Shown in pieces: positions 24,610 to 34,516 of a DNA stretch of 64,000 bases. How positions within the stretch are numbered: position 1 is the first letter of the stretch; every line of letters begins with the position of its first letter. The stretch comes from Sordariomycetes sp. S80-01Y (taxonomy: Eukaryota > Ascomycota > Sordariomycetes). A program made the position numbers and the translations under genes. The notes beneath the pieces are model-generated. The model was not told the DNA's origin and searched no databases. It saw only the letters and a program-made list of their open reading frames with translations. The stretch is from NCBI GenBank assembly GCA_037042185.1, contig JAXQJY010000031.1, forward strand, positions 868,001-932,000, given 5' to 3'.

Positions 24610-26226
24610 ATGTCCGCTGATGACCAGCAGTTCCTCGACGCAGTAAGCTTCCCCTCCATCATCTTCTGATACCCTCCCACGTGCTCACCGCGGCAGGTCG
24701 CCAAGGTCCCTGTCTACGTCCGCAAGGCCGGCGAATGGGTTAACGACGGCTACGAGTCCCTCTTCGCCCAGAACATAAACACCCGCGTCGACCAGGCCGC
24801 CGAGTACGTCCGCGAAACCCTCTCTGCGCAGACATGGCTGCCCGCCGGCGTCCGTCCCGAGCCTCCAGCGCGGCCCCCCGTCGCCGTCATCGCCTCGTCT
24901 AGGCTGGACCGGATCCAGGACTGGGTCATGAAGCACAAGATCATCACCGGCGTCCTGGTCTTGACCTGCGGAACCGTCGTCTACAAGGGTTATCAGAGGA
25001 GTCGGAGCCTGAGGAAGACGCGACGGGCCAAGAGGGCGCGCAACGGCGGGAGGACAGAGGTCGTCGTGATTGCGGGCAGCGCAGCGTTGCCCTTGACCAA
25101 GAGTCTGGCGCTGGACATGGAGAGGAGAGGCTTCATAGTTTACGTGGTATGCAATGCCGCTGAAGATGAGTCGACGGTTTTGGCCCTAGCAAGGCCTGAC
25201 ATCAGGCCCTTGACCATCGACACAACCGATGTAAGCCTACTTTCTCGAGCTGGAGTTCTGGATACTGACAGACACAAGCCTCCCAACGCCGGCTCGGCCA
25301 TCGAGCGCTTCGCTCTCAGCCTACAACAGGGTCAAGCACCCGCGCCAAACGTCAAGCCCAACGTTCTCACCCTCAAATCCGTCATCCTCATCCCCTCTCT
25401 CCACTACCAAACCTCTCCCATCGCCACCATCCCGCCCTCCAGCTTCGCCGACCTCTTCAACACGCACCTCCTCCAGCCCATCCTCACAATCCAGGCCTTC
25501 CTTCCCCTTCTCACATCCCGCCTACAGCCCATCGGCGACAAGTGGGTCCCCCCAAAGGTCCTCGTCTTCACCCCTTCCATCATCTCGAGCATCAACCCTC
25601 CCTTCCACGCACCAGAAGCCACCATCTGCTCCGCCCTGTCAGCATTCACCGAGGTCCTGACGGCCGAGCTCCGACCGCTCGACATACCCGTCACGCACAT
25701 GCAACTTGGCACCTTCGACTTCTCCGGCTTCGTCCCTGCCCGCCAGGCTCTCAACCTCATCCAGGGCGCCGGCAACCCTGAGGACACGCTGACCTGGCCC
25801 GACGGTGCGCGCCACGTATACGGCCGCAACTTCATGGTCCAGACCGAGTCCGCCATCTCGGGCGGGCGCATCCGCGGCCTCAAGGGCTCGTCCCTCCGCC
25901 ACCTGCACAACGCCGTCTTCGACGTCATCGACGGCTCCACGACCTGCGACACCGTCCGCGTCGGCCTGGGGGCGGGCGTGTACGGCTTCGTAGGCCGCTT
26001 CGCGCCTCGGAGCCTCGTGAGCTGGATGATGGGCATCAGAAAGGTCGACCAGCTGAGCACGTGGAGGACGAGCTCGTGCGAGGGCAGCAGTCGCGAGGAG
26101 TCCAGCGAGGATGGAGAGGACACGAGCGCGAGCACGCACGACTTCGTGCCCGTAACGCCCGAGAAGAACGTCTGGAGGGGGGAGACGGATAGTAATGTCT
26201 GGGTGCCGAGTCCCCCGCAGCTATAG
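24610..26226 (+). CDS. DUF1776 family membrane protein (SDR-like fold)
   Basis: Conserved ascomycete family of unknown biochemical role with a short-chain-dehydrogenase-like body. Exons 24610-24642, 24697-25230 and 25279-26226 give 504 residues. The start MSADDQQFLDA lies in an 11-codon first exon. Near 107-125 a single membrane helix (IITGVLVLTCGTVVYKGY) is followed by a basic RKTRRAKRAR stop-transfer patch. The second intron (25231-25278, 48 bp) is a multiple of three and stop-free, so a simple open frame hides it. Splicing gives DTTDPPNAGSAIERF, the better family fit. The body contains NTHLLQPILTIQAFLPLL and an acidic Ser-rich C-terminus. The SDR Tyr/Lys pair is not evident, so enzymatic activity is doubtful. 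Confidence 0.85.
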
Positions 26227-26601
26227 GGTTGCGTTGAGCGGACGGCAGGCTCGATTCTGGCTAGTATTGGTTCATAATGATGCATGAGGAAATCTTCACT
26301 TAGAGCAATCGCGACTCTTCAATACATATATTGAGAACATGCTTACAGTATCGACCATAGCGAATGTTACTAAGACCTTCTAGCAGACCGATCCCTCTTG
26401 AGAATCGAAGGAAAGGGGATTGATCACAACTGCGTGGCATCGGATAGCCATACTTTGCGAATGCGATACGGTTGCATTCATCTTGATATGCTGCTTTGCC
26501 CAGAGAGCCCTGATCCCGCTCGTGAAGCTACACGTACATCTAAAATACAAGTCGCCCATGATAACTCCCACGTGCCCCAACGCCAGATTTTATGCCGACT
26601 C
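26227..26601. other. Convergent 3' intergenic region
   Basis: About 375 bp between the stop codons of the DUF1776 gene (+) and the Yth1 gene (-). AT-rich, consistent with two 3' untranslated regions. Nothing else recognised. Confidence 0.6.
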
Positions 26602-27393
26602 TCAATGGCGTCCCCTAAAGCCACCTCTGCCTCTTCCTCCCCTCCATCTTCCTCGTCCCCTCCCCCCGCCAAATCTCCCATCGAAGCCTCCATCCCGATC
26701 CCTACCGAAGCCCCTTCCCCCGTCGGCCCCCCTCTCGCTGTCATCGTCCCCGTCTCTCTCCTTTCTCAGCTCCTCTCGCTTCCTCTCCTCCTCCAGCTCC
26801 TCACTCCTCGCCCTCGGCCTCTCCAGGTTCTTCCGCCACTTAGGATGCGAGCCGGCCTTACACTCGGGCCCGTCGGGGCAGAACCCGGCCAGGTAGTAGG
26901 GGCAGAGCTTGCGGCGGACGTGCTTCTTCCCGCAGCGCGGGCCCAGGGGGCAGAAGCCCATGTCGTAGTGCGGGCAGGGCGGCAGCCTGCTCAGCGGGTC
27001 GATGTGGAGGTAGAGGCACTCGTCGCCGTTGGAGCAGTAGCCGTTGCGCATGAAGAAGTTGCACTCGGGCATCTTGCGCAGGTTGTACTCGTGGAGGAAC
27101 TCGCAGTGCTCGCCCTTCTTGCACAGGCCGCGCAGCCAGTGCTTGCACACGAGGCTGTTCAGGCCGCCTTGCTTGGTGCTGCTGTCCGTCGACGGCGGCG
27201 GGACGTGGCGCTCGGGGCAGCGCGTGCCGTTGGGGCACGTGCCCGTCTGGAAGGAGCGGCATATCGGACGGTCTGGCGGCAGGGAGACCTGGTATGTCTG
27301 TCGGAGGAAGGGCGTGAAGCGGAACGTGTAGGTTGGCGAGGTGTGGTTGAGGATGGCCGAGGCGGCGGCTTGGGGGTTCGTTGCCGTGGTCAT
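26602..27393 (-). CDS. YTH1: mRNA 3'-end processing factor Yth1/CPSF30
   Basis: RNA-binding subunit of the cleavage and polyadenylation factor that recognises the poly(A) signal region. Single exon, 263 residues. Five CCCH zinc fingers follow one another: [77 protein letters not shown] and [20 protein letters not shown], as in yeast Yth1 and the N-terminal part of human CPSF30. The N-terminus ([12 protein letters not shown]) matches the family. Unlike yeast Yth1, the C-terminus has a charged stretch and a Gly/Arg-rich (RGG-type) tail, as is usual in filamentous fungi. Confidence 0.97.
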   Translation of the reverse strand: MTTATNPQAAASAILNHTSPTYTFRFTPFLRQTYQVSLPPDRPICRSFQTGTCPNGTRCPERHVPPPSTDSSTKQGGLNSLVCKHWLRGLCKKGEHCEFLHEYNLRKMPECNFFMRNGYCSNGDECLYLHIDPLSRLPPCPHYDMGFCPLGPRCGKKHVRRKLCPYYLAGFCPDGPECKAGSHPKWRKNLERPRARSEELEEERKREELRKERDGDDDSERGADGGRGFGRDRDGGFDGRFGGGRGRGRWRGGRGRGGFRGRH

Positions 27394-28680
27394 TGTGGAC
27401 GCGACGTGCGCGCCGGCGCGGCTTGGTAGTCCTCTATCGGCGGTTCAGGACACTTCAAGCCTGCGCGTATGGGTGTCAAGTGTTGGAATAGGTGCGTGGC
27501 GGTGGGATGTGGGATGCGATGATGTTGGAGGGCAGATTTCGTTATCGCGTCACAACTCCATTGTAGCTTGGTGGCGATAAAATTAGATGCAGCCTTTTTG
27601 TCAGCACACTATTCGCAGTTGGCCTTATTCACCATATGCGTGTTGATTGGACTTTGATCCTGAAATTATGAGAGATTTCTGCTTGGGCTATTACTGGCGA
27701 AGCAAATTATTTGAAGGCGTCTTCTTTTTGTGAGGTAGTTAGAGCTCCTGTGAGCTCCTGTGCTGTGTTGTTGTGTATTCCAGACACTTGATAGTATGAA
27801 CACTCGTCATTATCATACGTTGCTCAGTTCCCCAGCCGAAGTCTGATTCAAACGACCCAACGCGTCAGCCCCATTATCCAGCGTGATCTTCATGGCGCCG
27901 ATAATAAATGCCAATCGAGTGCCCTCTCGACAAGGATCACGTCTCAGGGGGGAGGAGTGATGATGCACCTGGGGTAACACTGATCACACTCGTGCATCAT
28001 CTTGCTTTACTCGCTGCAATCGGAAGTCCCTAGCAGTCCATATACGATGGAGCCCCATGGAGCACATTGCCACGCTCTAATACCTTCCCGCCCAGGCACT
28101 GTGCGGGCGGTAGGCGGAGCCCATGAGCAGCCAGATCATGATGGCCTAGATGCGTCCATCGCCATCGCCGTTGCCAACACCATTGCCAACAGCTGCGCAC
28201 CTCCTCGCATCACACGAGACTGAATCCATGTCTTTCTGGCATAGCTCAAGTCTTCGCCTTGGTTTGGCACGTCTCAACGCGACTACCCAAGCCTAGCACG
28301 AGCAGGTTCGATGACAGCATTAGGCTCAAGACCAGTAGCGCCACCTGTTCTTGGACCTTGTGGCATGCTGAGGCGTAAAAACCCCCATCACTGTTGGTTG
28401 TTGACGGATGCACATACGCGGTCGAGGACCAACCAACGACCCAACCCTCCCTCGTAGTGCCCGAGCTTGACCAATGTTGGGTTACTGAGCCATCCGAGAT
28501 ACCAATAGTCTGGCTCGCTCACGGGAGCACACACGACTGTCACCATTCGTGCGGGTCAGCTATGATGATACGGCTGGCCTCCCTGTTGCCTGTCCTTGCC
28601 TTAAGATGGTGGCTTTCGTGAACTAGAACGCTGCGTTTCTCTTCCTTCTCTACACAGTCGCTACATGAGACTCTGCCAAT
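27394..28680. other. Divergent intergenic region, YTH1 / LaeA-like gene
   Basis: About 1.3 kb between divergent start codons. The middle (27560-27830) is AT-rich. Small open frames on the plus strand near 28002 and 28394 resemble nothing known and are not called. Confidence 0.5.
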
Positions 28681-29981
28681 ATGGGAGGTGACGACGCTTC
28701 TTTCTCTGTCCTCTCGGCAGATTCTAATGCTGAGTTTGCCTACACGCAATCTTTGGTGACAGACCAGCGCACAGATGATTTCGAGCTTGTGGCAGCAGCA
28801 GACGAAGACCTGGGGGAGGAGGATGGGCTGTGGGACTCATTTTCCGAAGCGTCTACCTCTGCAACGCCAAGCGTCTACCAGCACGAGTTTTACTACGGCC
28901 GTCGTTACCATGGGTACATCAAGGGCCGCTACCCACTGCCCAACGACGAGTCGGAAACGTCGATGGAGGACCTGAAGCATCACATGTGGTTTGAGCTCTT
29001 GGTGGGCACCACCTGAAATGGACACTAAATGGACCGTGTAACGCTAATGTGGTCTGTTCAGGGAGGGAACTTCTTCCTAGCAGACATCGGAGAGTCGCCG
29101 CGCAGAATAATTGATATAGGCACCGGAACGGGTGAGTTGAGCAGCCCCTTCAACGCACGGAACTGACCTTACTCAGGTCTATGGGCTATCGACGGTATGA
29201 CTGAGGCCTGCGTGTGCTTCGACCGATGCTAAACTCTCAGTGGCCGACAAATACCCTGCCGCGACCGTAGTCGGTACCGATCTTTCACCGCCTGAGGTAT
29301 CTTGCCAACCGCCAAATCTCCGACTGTTCGTAGACGACTGCGAGAGCCCTGAGTGGTCTCATGGATCTGGTTTCGACTTTGTTCACAGCCGCGGCATGTC
29401 ACAGACACTGCGAAATTTAGACGTCCTCATCAGCAACTGCTACAAGTAGGGGTCCCTCTACGCTTGGAGCATGTCATTACAAGGGCTGACTTGGGATTAG
29501 AAATATGAGGGTTGGGGGATGGATAGAATTCCAGGATCTGACGCCCATTCCGTTCTGCGACGACGGTTCCATGAGGGAGGATGATGCTTTCCACGCGTTT
29601 GCGCACCTCGCAGTTCAAGGGATGCACGCGCTCGGGTGCCGTCGGTTCGGCGACCCAATACGTCCTGAGGAGCTCGAGAGAGCAGGTTTTGAGAATGTTC
29701 ACGTGGTTATCAAGAAGGTACCCATCGGTCCGTGGGCAAGAGACGAACGGCTCAAGACTATTGGCACTCTCATGAAGACCGTCATGGTGCAGACCATCCC
29801 GGCGTACCTGGCGAAGCCATTTGATGCCCTGGAGTTGGCCGCACAGGAAAGAGGCGATCTGGGAGACATGGCCGTGGATGCTTTGGACGATAAGAGAGTC
29901 CACCGCTACATGAACATGCGATTTGTCTTTGGGCAGAAAGGACCTGATCCCGCGACGGACTTTGGTTCCCTGATGCTCTGA
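28681..29981 (+). CDS. LaeA-like SAM-dependent methyltransferase
   Basis: Class I methyltransferase of the large LaeA/TAM-type fungal family, whose best-known member is a nuclear regulator of secondary metabolism; most paralogues have unknown substrates. Five exons: 28681-29001, 29062-29131, 29177-29194, 29241-29445 and 29501-29981 (introns 45-60 bp, one exon of only 18 bp), 364 residues. Acidic N-terminus, then EFYYGRRYHGY and KHHMWFELLGGNFFLADIG, motif I RIIDIGTGTGLWAIDVAD, VVGTDLSP, VDDCESPEW, FDFVHSRGM and the CYKNMRVGGWIEFQD segment, all in family order. It stands alone, with no synthase genes within the window. Probably a paralogue rather than LaeA itself; a nuclear location is not evident. 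Confidence 0.9.
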
Positions 29982-30799
29982 CCAGCGAGTTGGTCCGTTG
30001 TCTGGAGTAGTGTAACGATACATATTTTGCTCAATTAATCCAGTTTTTAGTTCATCTTCGTTGAGGGTTGGGGAAGTGTCATCTGGAGTGGTCCCTTACT
30101 GTCGCCCCCTTTTCCCTGTTCCGTCAGGGGCTACCCGTCAACCAAGTACACTAGCCAAAATCGTACACGCATCTCTTCCCATCAACATGGCATCTACGGA
30201 CGACAAACATAAAGTCCTCTTAGAAGCGGATACGCTCCACTGCCGCGAGGCAATGTATGACGTGTCAGCGACATAAAGTAGGCAAGGGGCTAATGTGATG
30301 TTGATGAGGAACGACACATGTGCGAGGCATCGCTCCTTCCACTAGTGGTTATAGCTTCAAGAGTGCTATGATAGCGCCTTGACTTCTAGCGGTCACAGGG
30401 ATTAGGCAGACATGGTAGGGCGCTGGATGCTGCAACGTCCTTGCTCCGCTGATGGTCTCTCGAAAGGAAAGAGCGTCCAATCTGCCCCTACAATCAAATA
30501 CTGGCGCAGAAGAAAGTGTCTATTCTCACTACCTGAACCTGGCACATCTATTATTCGTTACCCAATTACGCCCTGCACCCTACTGCCATGAGGTAGAGAC
30601 CATTGCCCGTGCTACTGTAGAGAGAAGACCACCCAGCCAAACCGTACACGTGTATCTGGCCGTGAACAAGAGAGGAAACGCCCAAAGGAAATATCGTTGG
30701 AATGTGTGACTTTGCGGCTGGGCGAGAGCTGGGCCTCGCCCAAGCACGGCATGTATTGTATCAGTATTGAGAGAAGAAAAGAAAAGAAAAAAAGCGACA
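29982..30799. other. Convergent 3' intergenic region
   Basis: About 820 bp between the LaeA-like gene (+) and the zinc transporter (-). No gene recognised. An A/G-rich stretch (gaagaaaagaaaagaaaaaaag near 30773) lies just beyond the transporter stop. Confidence 0.5.
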
Positions 30800-32560
30800 C
30801 TAAGCGTGCGCGTGTCTGTTAGGACTGCTGTGGCTGTGGCTCGAGTCGCTAGCCCTCCGCGTTGACGAGCCTCGGCTAGAGGCACCCACACCCTCGCAGC
30901 AGCCAGGACCATCGCAGTTGTCAATGCATTCGAGGAGACAGACGTCCCGATCCGCGGCACCATCGCCGTCAAGACCCAAGGTATTTGCGGGATGAGCAAG
31001 TGTCTCGTCGAGGCAGAATTCGGGCTGGATGGTGGCGCTGTGAATTCCGAAGCCGTGCAGACACTTGCGAGCTCGCCGGGCTAGCTCCATGTACTTCTCG
31101 CCGCTGTGGGAGTCGATGTGGAAGGAAACCTGGAGGTGCATGGAGGCAACTACCTTGGTGTCAGAGAGTTGCCAGACGTGGATGTGGTGGCAGCTGACAA
31201 CGCCCGGTAGGGCCTCGATGTCCTGGCGGATTTCGGGGATGCTGATATGCTCTGGGGTGGCCTGGAGAAGGACCTTGGAGGTAGCTCGGGTGAGCGGGAT
31301 GGACGTCTTGAGGATGATAGCTGTGATGAAAAGCGACACGGCTGGATCAGCGTACAGCTTGCCGGGCCAGTCGGTCAACCAGATGATCAGCGCAGTAATA
31401 ATGACACCGAGATTGCCGAGGGCGTCGCCGATGACGTGCAGAACCATGGCGTTCATGCCCATATCGCCGTGGCTGTGGCCATGCCCGCCGCCGCTGGAAG
31501 GCTCCTTGGGCAGCGTGTGGTTATGTCCCACGTGAACACTTGAGTCCCGTCGCTCCCTCTTCTTGACGGAGCACGACCTCGTACGTCTGGGCCCGTGATC
31601 GAGTGTGCCGTGCGAGGGCCCGCCGTTCTTGAGCAAGGGAGACTCCTCGTCTGCGTTGCCGTTACGGCTGTCCTCGCTGTCGCTCTCCTCGTTGGTGGTC
31701 GACGCAGCCATACTCGCGGCGATGATGTCCTGGCGGAAGGAAGCAGGGTGGATGCTCATGTCGTCGATGCTGGCGAGACGAGAGTGTCCGCTCTTGCTGG
31801 ACCGTCTCCTGTCGCGACCTCGGGATAGGCGCGTGGTGCTGCCCGTGTTGGATCCGTCCCTAGAAGTGTTGTCCCCGAAGCGAATGCGACGGGCGCTGTC
31901 GGCCGAGGCGGCGGAGTTCTTGGTTCCCTTGCTAGCCTTGCGGACCACAACCTCGGGCATGACGCCGCCGACGTGGGCCTCTTCGTCCGCGGCCTGGGAA
32001 GCGAGGCCTTGTTCTTCATCATGGCCGTGCTGGTGGATATGTTCGTGGCCCTCCTCGCCGTGGCCGTGATCGTGCCCGCCATGGCCGTGGGAGTGTCCGT
32101 GGCCGCCGAGAATAAAGAAGCCGACCAAGTTGGAGAAGAGGCCGGCACATCCAACGATGAGGATGAGTTTGGGGTTGTTGATCTCGGGGGGTTCGACGAA
32201 TCGCGTCAGGGCTTCGAGGATGATGGAAACGCATAGGGCGATGAGGAAGACGGCGTTGAAGAAGGCTCCGAGAATCTCGGCGCGCACCCACTGACTTTTG
32301 TTAGCTTTGTCTTTGACACTAGGGGGGGAACATACGCCGAATGTGAACTCATCGGTCGTCGCTTTCTGCGCCGCAACAACTGCCCATAGACCAATGACGA
32401 GGGAAATGATGTCGTTGAGCATGTGGAAGGCATCGGCCGTCAGAGCGAGGGAGTGGGCGAGGAAGCCGGCGACGAGCTCGAGGAGGAAGAATGCTGTGTC
32501 GATGATGATCATGAGCTTGATGCGCGTGGATTTGGACCACGACATCTTGAGACCCATCAT
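30800..32560 (-). CDS. ZRC1: Vacuolar zinc/cobalt transporter Zrc1/Cot1 (cation diffusion facilitator)
   Basis: Proton antiporter that moves Zn2+ (and Co2+) into the vacuole. Two exons, 32336-32560 and 30800-32290, 571 residues. The 45 bp intron (32291-32335, GTATGT, branch GCTAAC, CAG) is in frame and stop-free; removal restores FTFGWVRAEILGAFFN, the conserved CDF second-helix sequence. TM1 has ADAFHMLND with the Zn-binding His/Asp pair, TM5 has HVIGDALGNLG with the second pair. Two His-rich loops (GGHGHSHGHGGHDHGHG and GGGHGHSHGDMG) flank a long Ser-rich cytosolic linker of roughly 200 residues, as in yeast Zrc1. The C-terminal cytosolic domain (HHIHVWQLSDTKVVASMHLQ) is complete. A start at the second or third Met is also possible. 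Confidence 0.95.
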   Translation of the reverse strand: MMGLKMSWSKSTRIKLMIIIDTAFFLLELVAGFLAHSLALTADAFHMLNDIISLVIGLWAVVAAQKATTDEFTFGVCSPPSVKDKANKSQWVRAEILGAFFNAVFLIALCVSIILEALTRFVEPPEINNPKLILIVGCAGLFSNLVGFFILGGHGHSHGHGGHDHGHGEEGHEHIHQHGHDEEQGLASQAADEEAHVGGVMPEVVVRKASKGTKNSAASADSARRIRFGDNTSRDGSNTGSTTRLSRGRDRRRSSKSGHSRLASIDDMSIHPASFRQDIIAASMAASTTNEESDSEDSRNGNADEESPLLKNGGPSHGTLDHGPRRTRSCSVKKRERRDSSVHVGHNHTLPKEPSSGGGHGHSHGDMGMNAMVLHVIGDALGNLGVIITALIIWLTDWPGKLYADPAVSLFITAIILKTSIPLTRATSKVLLQATPEHISIPEIRQDIEALPGVVSCHHIHVWQLSDTKVVASMHLQVSFHIDSHSGEKYMELARRARKCLHGFGIHSATIQPEFCLDETLAHPANTLGLDGDGAADRDVCLLECIDNCDGPGCCEGVGASSRGSSTRRASDSSHSHSSPNRHAHA

Positions 32561-34516
32561 GCTGTCTGTCTAAAAGACGCGACGGCGTCTAGAGAGGAAA
32601 AAGGCGATGCTGCTGGCGATGTTGTGGCCTTCCGGGGGTGCTCGGGGAGAGATGCTATGGGGATGATGCGAAGTGGCGTCAGAAGGCTTTTGAAAACTCG
32701 GGAGAGGGCGGCAGCGACAGCGCGATGACCCTCACTGGCAGGCGGCGGCGGGGCACTCCCTAGTAGGCACTTAGTGCTTGGTAGGACCCTAGTATTGACA
32801 ATCGCCTGCGTTCGAATCAAAATACACAATTTATCTCGAAGAAGAAGACAAAGACGCCTTTGCAGATTTGAAATGATGCCAACAGAAAAGCTTGGCCTCT
32901 GAACGTCGAAGTTTGGAACTGTTGCGTTTCCAAGCAAGGGAGATTGTTGTTTGTGCCTGAGAATGCTTTAGGCCCGTCGAGGCATTGACTAAGATAGGTC
33001 AGGTATTGACTGACGCGTTGGTGCTGGAACTTCGCTCACTAATTAGACACGGAACGAGGGAGCCTCAGGTGGCGAACATCAGGGGATACACGGAGATGGA
33101 ATCGGATGACTGATGGCTTGTCTGTTCACCAGCGACCTCGCAAATTCTAATAGCTCGGAGGCGAATGAGACGAAATGAACATGACGCGATATCGTTGGAC
33201 TGGAAGATGAGGGGCCGGCGCCGGAGACCGACATGATCCCATCGCACCACGTCCGATCGACAACGACTCGTCCCTGCCCCACCTGACTGGCTGTACCTGA
33301 CCAGCATTGAGCCGGTACGCTAGGTACTTCGGCATGAACTGTTTCTCCACATCGAAGTTCCCTTTTGGTGCCGCCCCGAACGACCTGTAAGGCGAACATC
33401 GCAACCCTCGCGCTGCTGTGCTGCCGACCATGCGGACAGCGTCTCATCTGGGCGAGGCGACTTAACCCAAGTCGTTCATTGACCGGGCGATTCTGGGCTT
33501 GCACGCACTCCGAGGTCACAACAGGTGGCAGATTGGGCGACGAAGCACTCAGAAAAAGCCTAGCGTTGTACGGGATTGAGAACGCCCGCTGCTGGGCAAC
33601 TTCCCGCGAAGGCGGACCAAATTATATATGTCGTTTCTTACGAGTTATAGGGATCCTTGGCACGATATTGCCTCGTGGCAAGCATTCAGGTCCTTACATG
33701 TTGTCCGTAGGCGAGCAGTTCTTTGAGAGGGGGCCTAGGGTAGTGCGGGCGGGAGTGCCTCAAATTTAGAGAAGCATCCGGTGTATGTTCCACAAGCGAG
33801 AAAGTAGCCACCGTTCTTACAAATGATTTATCTATCGCTGAAAGAAGCGCTCGCTATTCTAAACGGTCCGGGGGAGCTCAGGCCATACGAGGAGTGCTCT
33901 GGGCGGTGGCTTACAACCCACCAGCTACTCACGTGAAGAATACACCCGTAGATGGATTTCTTTCATAATGGAAGTCTGTGTCATGCTGGATTCGAGACCG
34001 AGCTCTCGAAACCATCTAAGAAATTCGATATGACCTTGGCAAGTGTTGCGGGTTGAACTCAGAGATGCGCGTCACTACAAGTTGAGTGCCTATGTCGCAG
34101 TCCTAGGGCCCGGATTCAGACGCCCTAGGCTGCACTTTTCGTGCCCCTCGAGCAGCCCCTGTAAGTATTAAAGGCAAAGAAGAAGAACGTAATTCCGGCA
34201 CGTACGTTGGACCTCTGATGCCGGTAGGCGTGCCGTGTGGCCATAGAATATAGCACCGACTTACCGCACCCGGTAAAGCCGTTAAGCCATAGTAAGGAAT
34301 GGCGGTTTGCGAGCTAAGTAGAGAAGGAGGAGCCTTTAATAAACCAGAGTCCGGTACCAAGTGCCACTTCTCGTAGGCAAGCCTACGGTATTTACCGGTT
34401 GTATCTGGAGCGTTTAACCAAGTCGCAACGTTAACGAACGTTCGCGAATTTAATATCACCCTGAGGATCGAAGGCTTATAGGATAAATACAGACACTGGA
34501 TTAAAACTAACAGATA
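32561..34516. other. Gene-poor interval between ZRC1 promoter and NLR 3' end
   Basis: About 2 kb. It contains the ZRC1 promoter and the 3' region of the NLR gene. Open frames of up to 146 codons (33079-33519, -) and 118 codons (34103-34459, -) show no domain and are not called. A perfect 10-bp palindrome CGAACGTTCG is at about 34434. No terminal repeats or transposase remnants were seen. Confidence 0.5.

Noticed and set aside
19280-32560. Possible secondary-metabolite cluster (oxidoreductase, methyltransferase, amidase, LaeA-like gene)
   Set aside because: No backbone synthase or pathway transporter, and conserved housekeeping genes (DUF1776, YTH1, ZRC1) are interspersed.
34103-34459. 118-codon minus-strand frame next to the NLR
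   Set aside because: No domain, no clear codon preference; probably part of the NLR 3' region.
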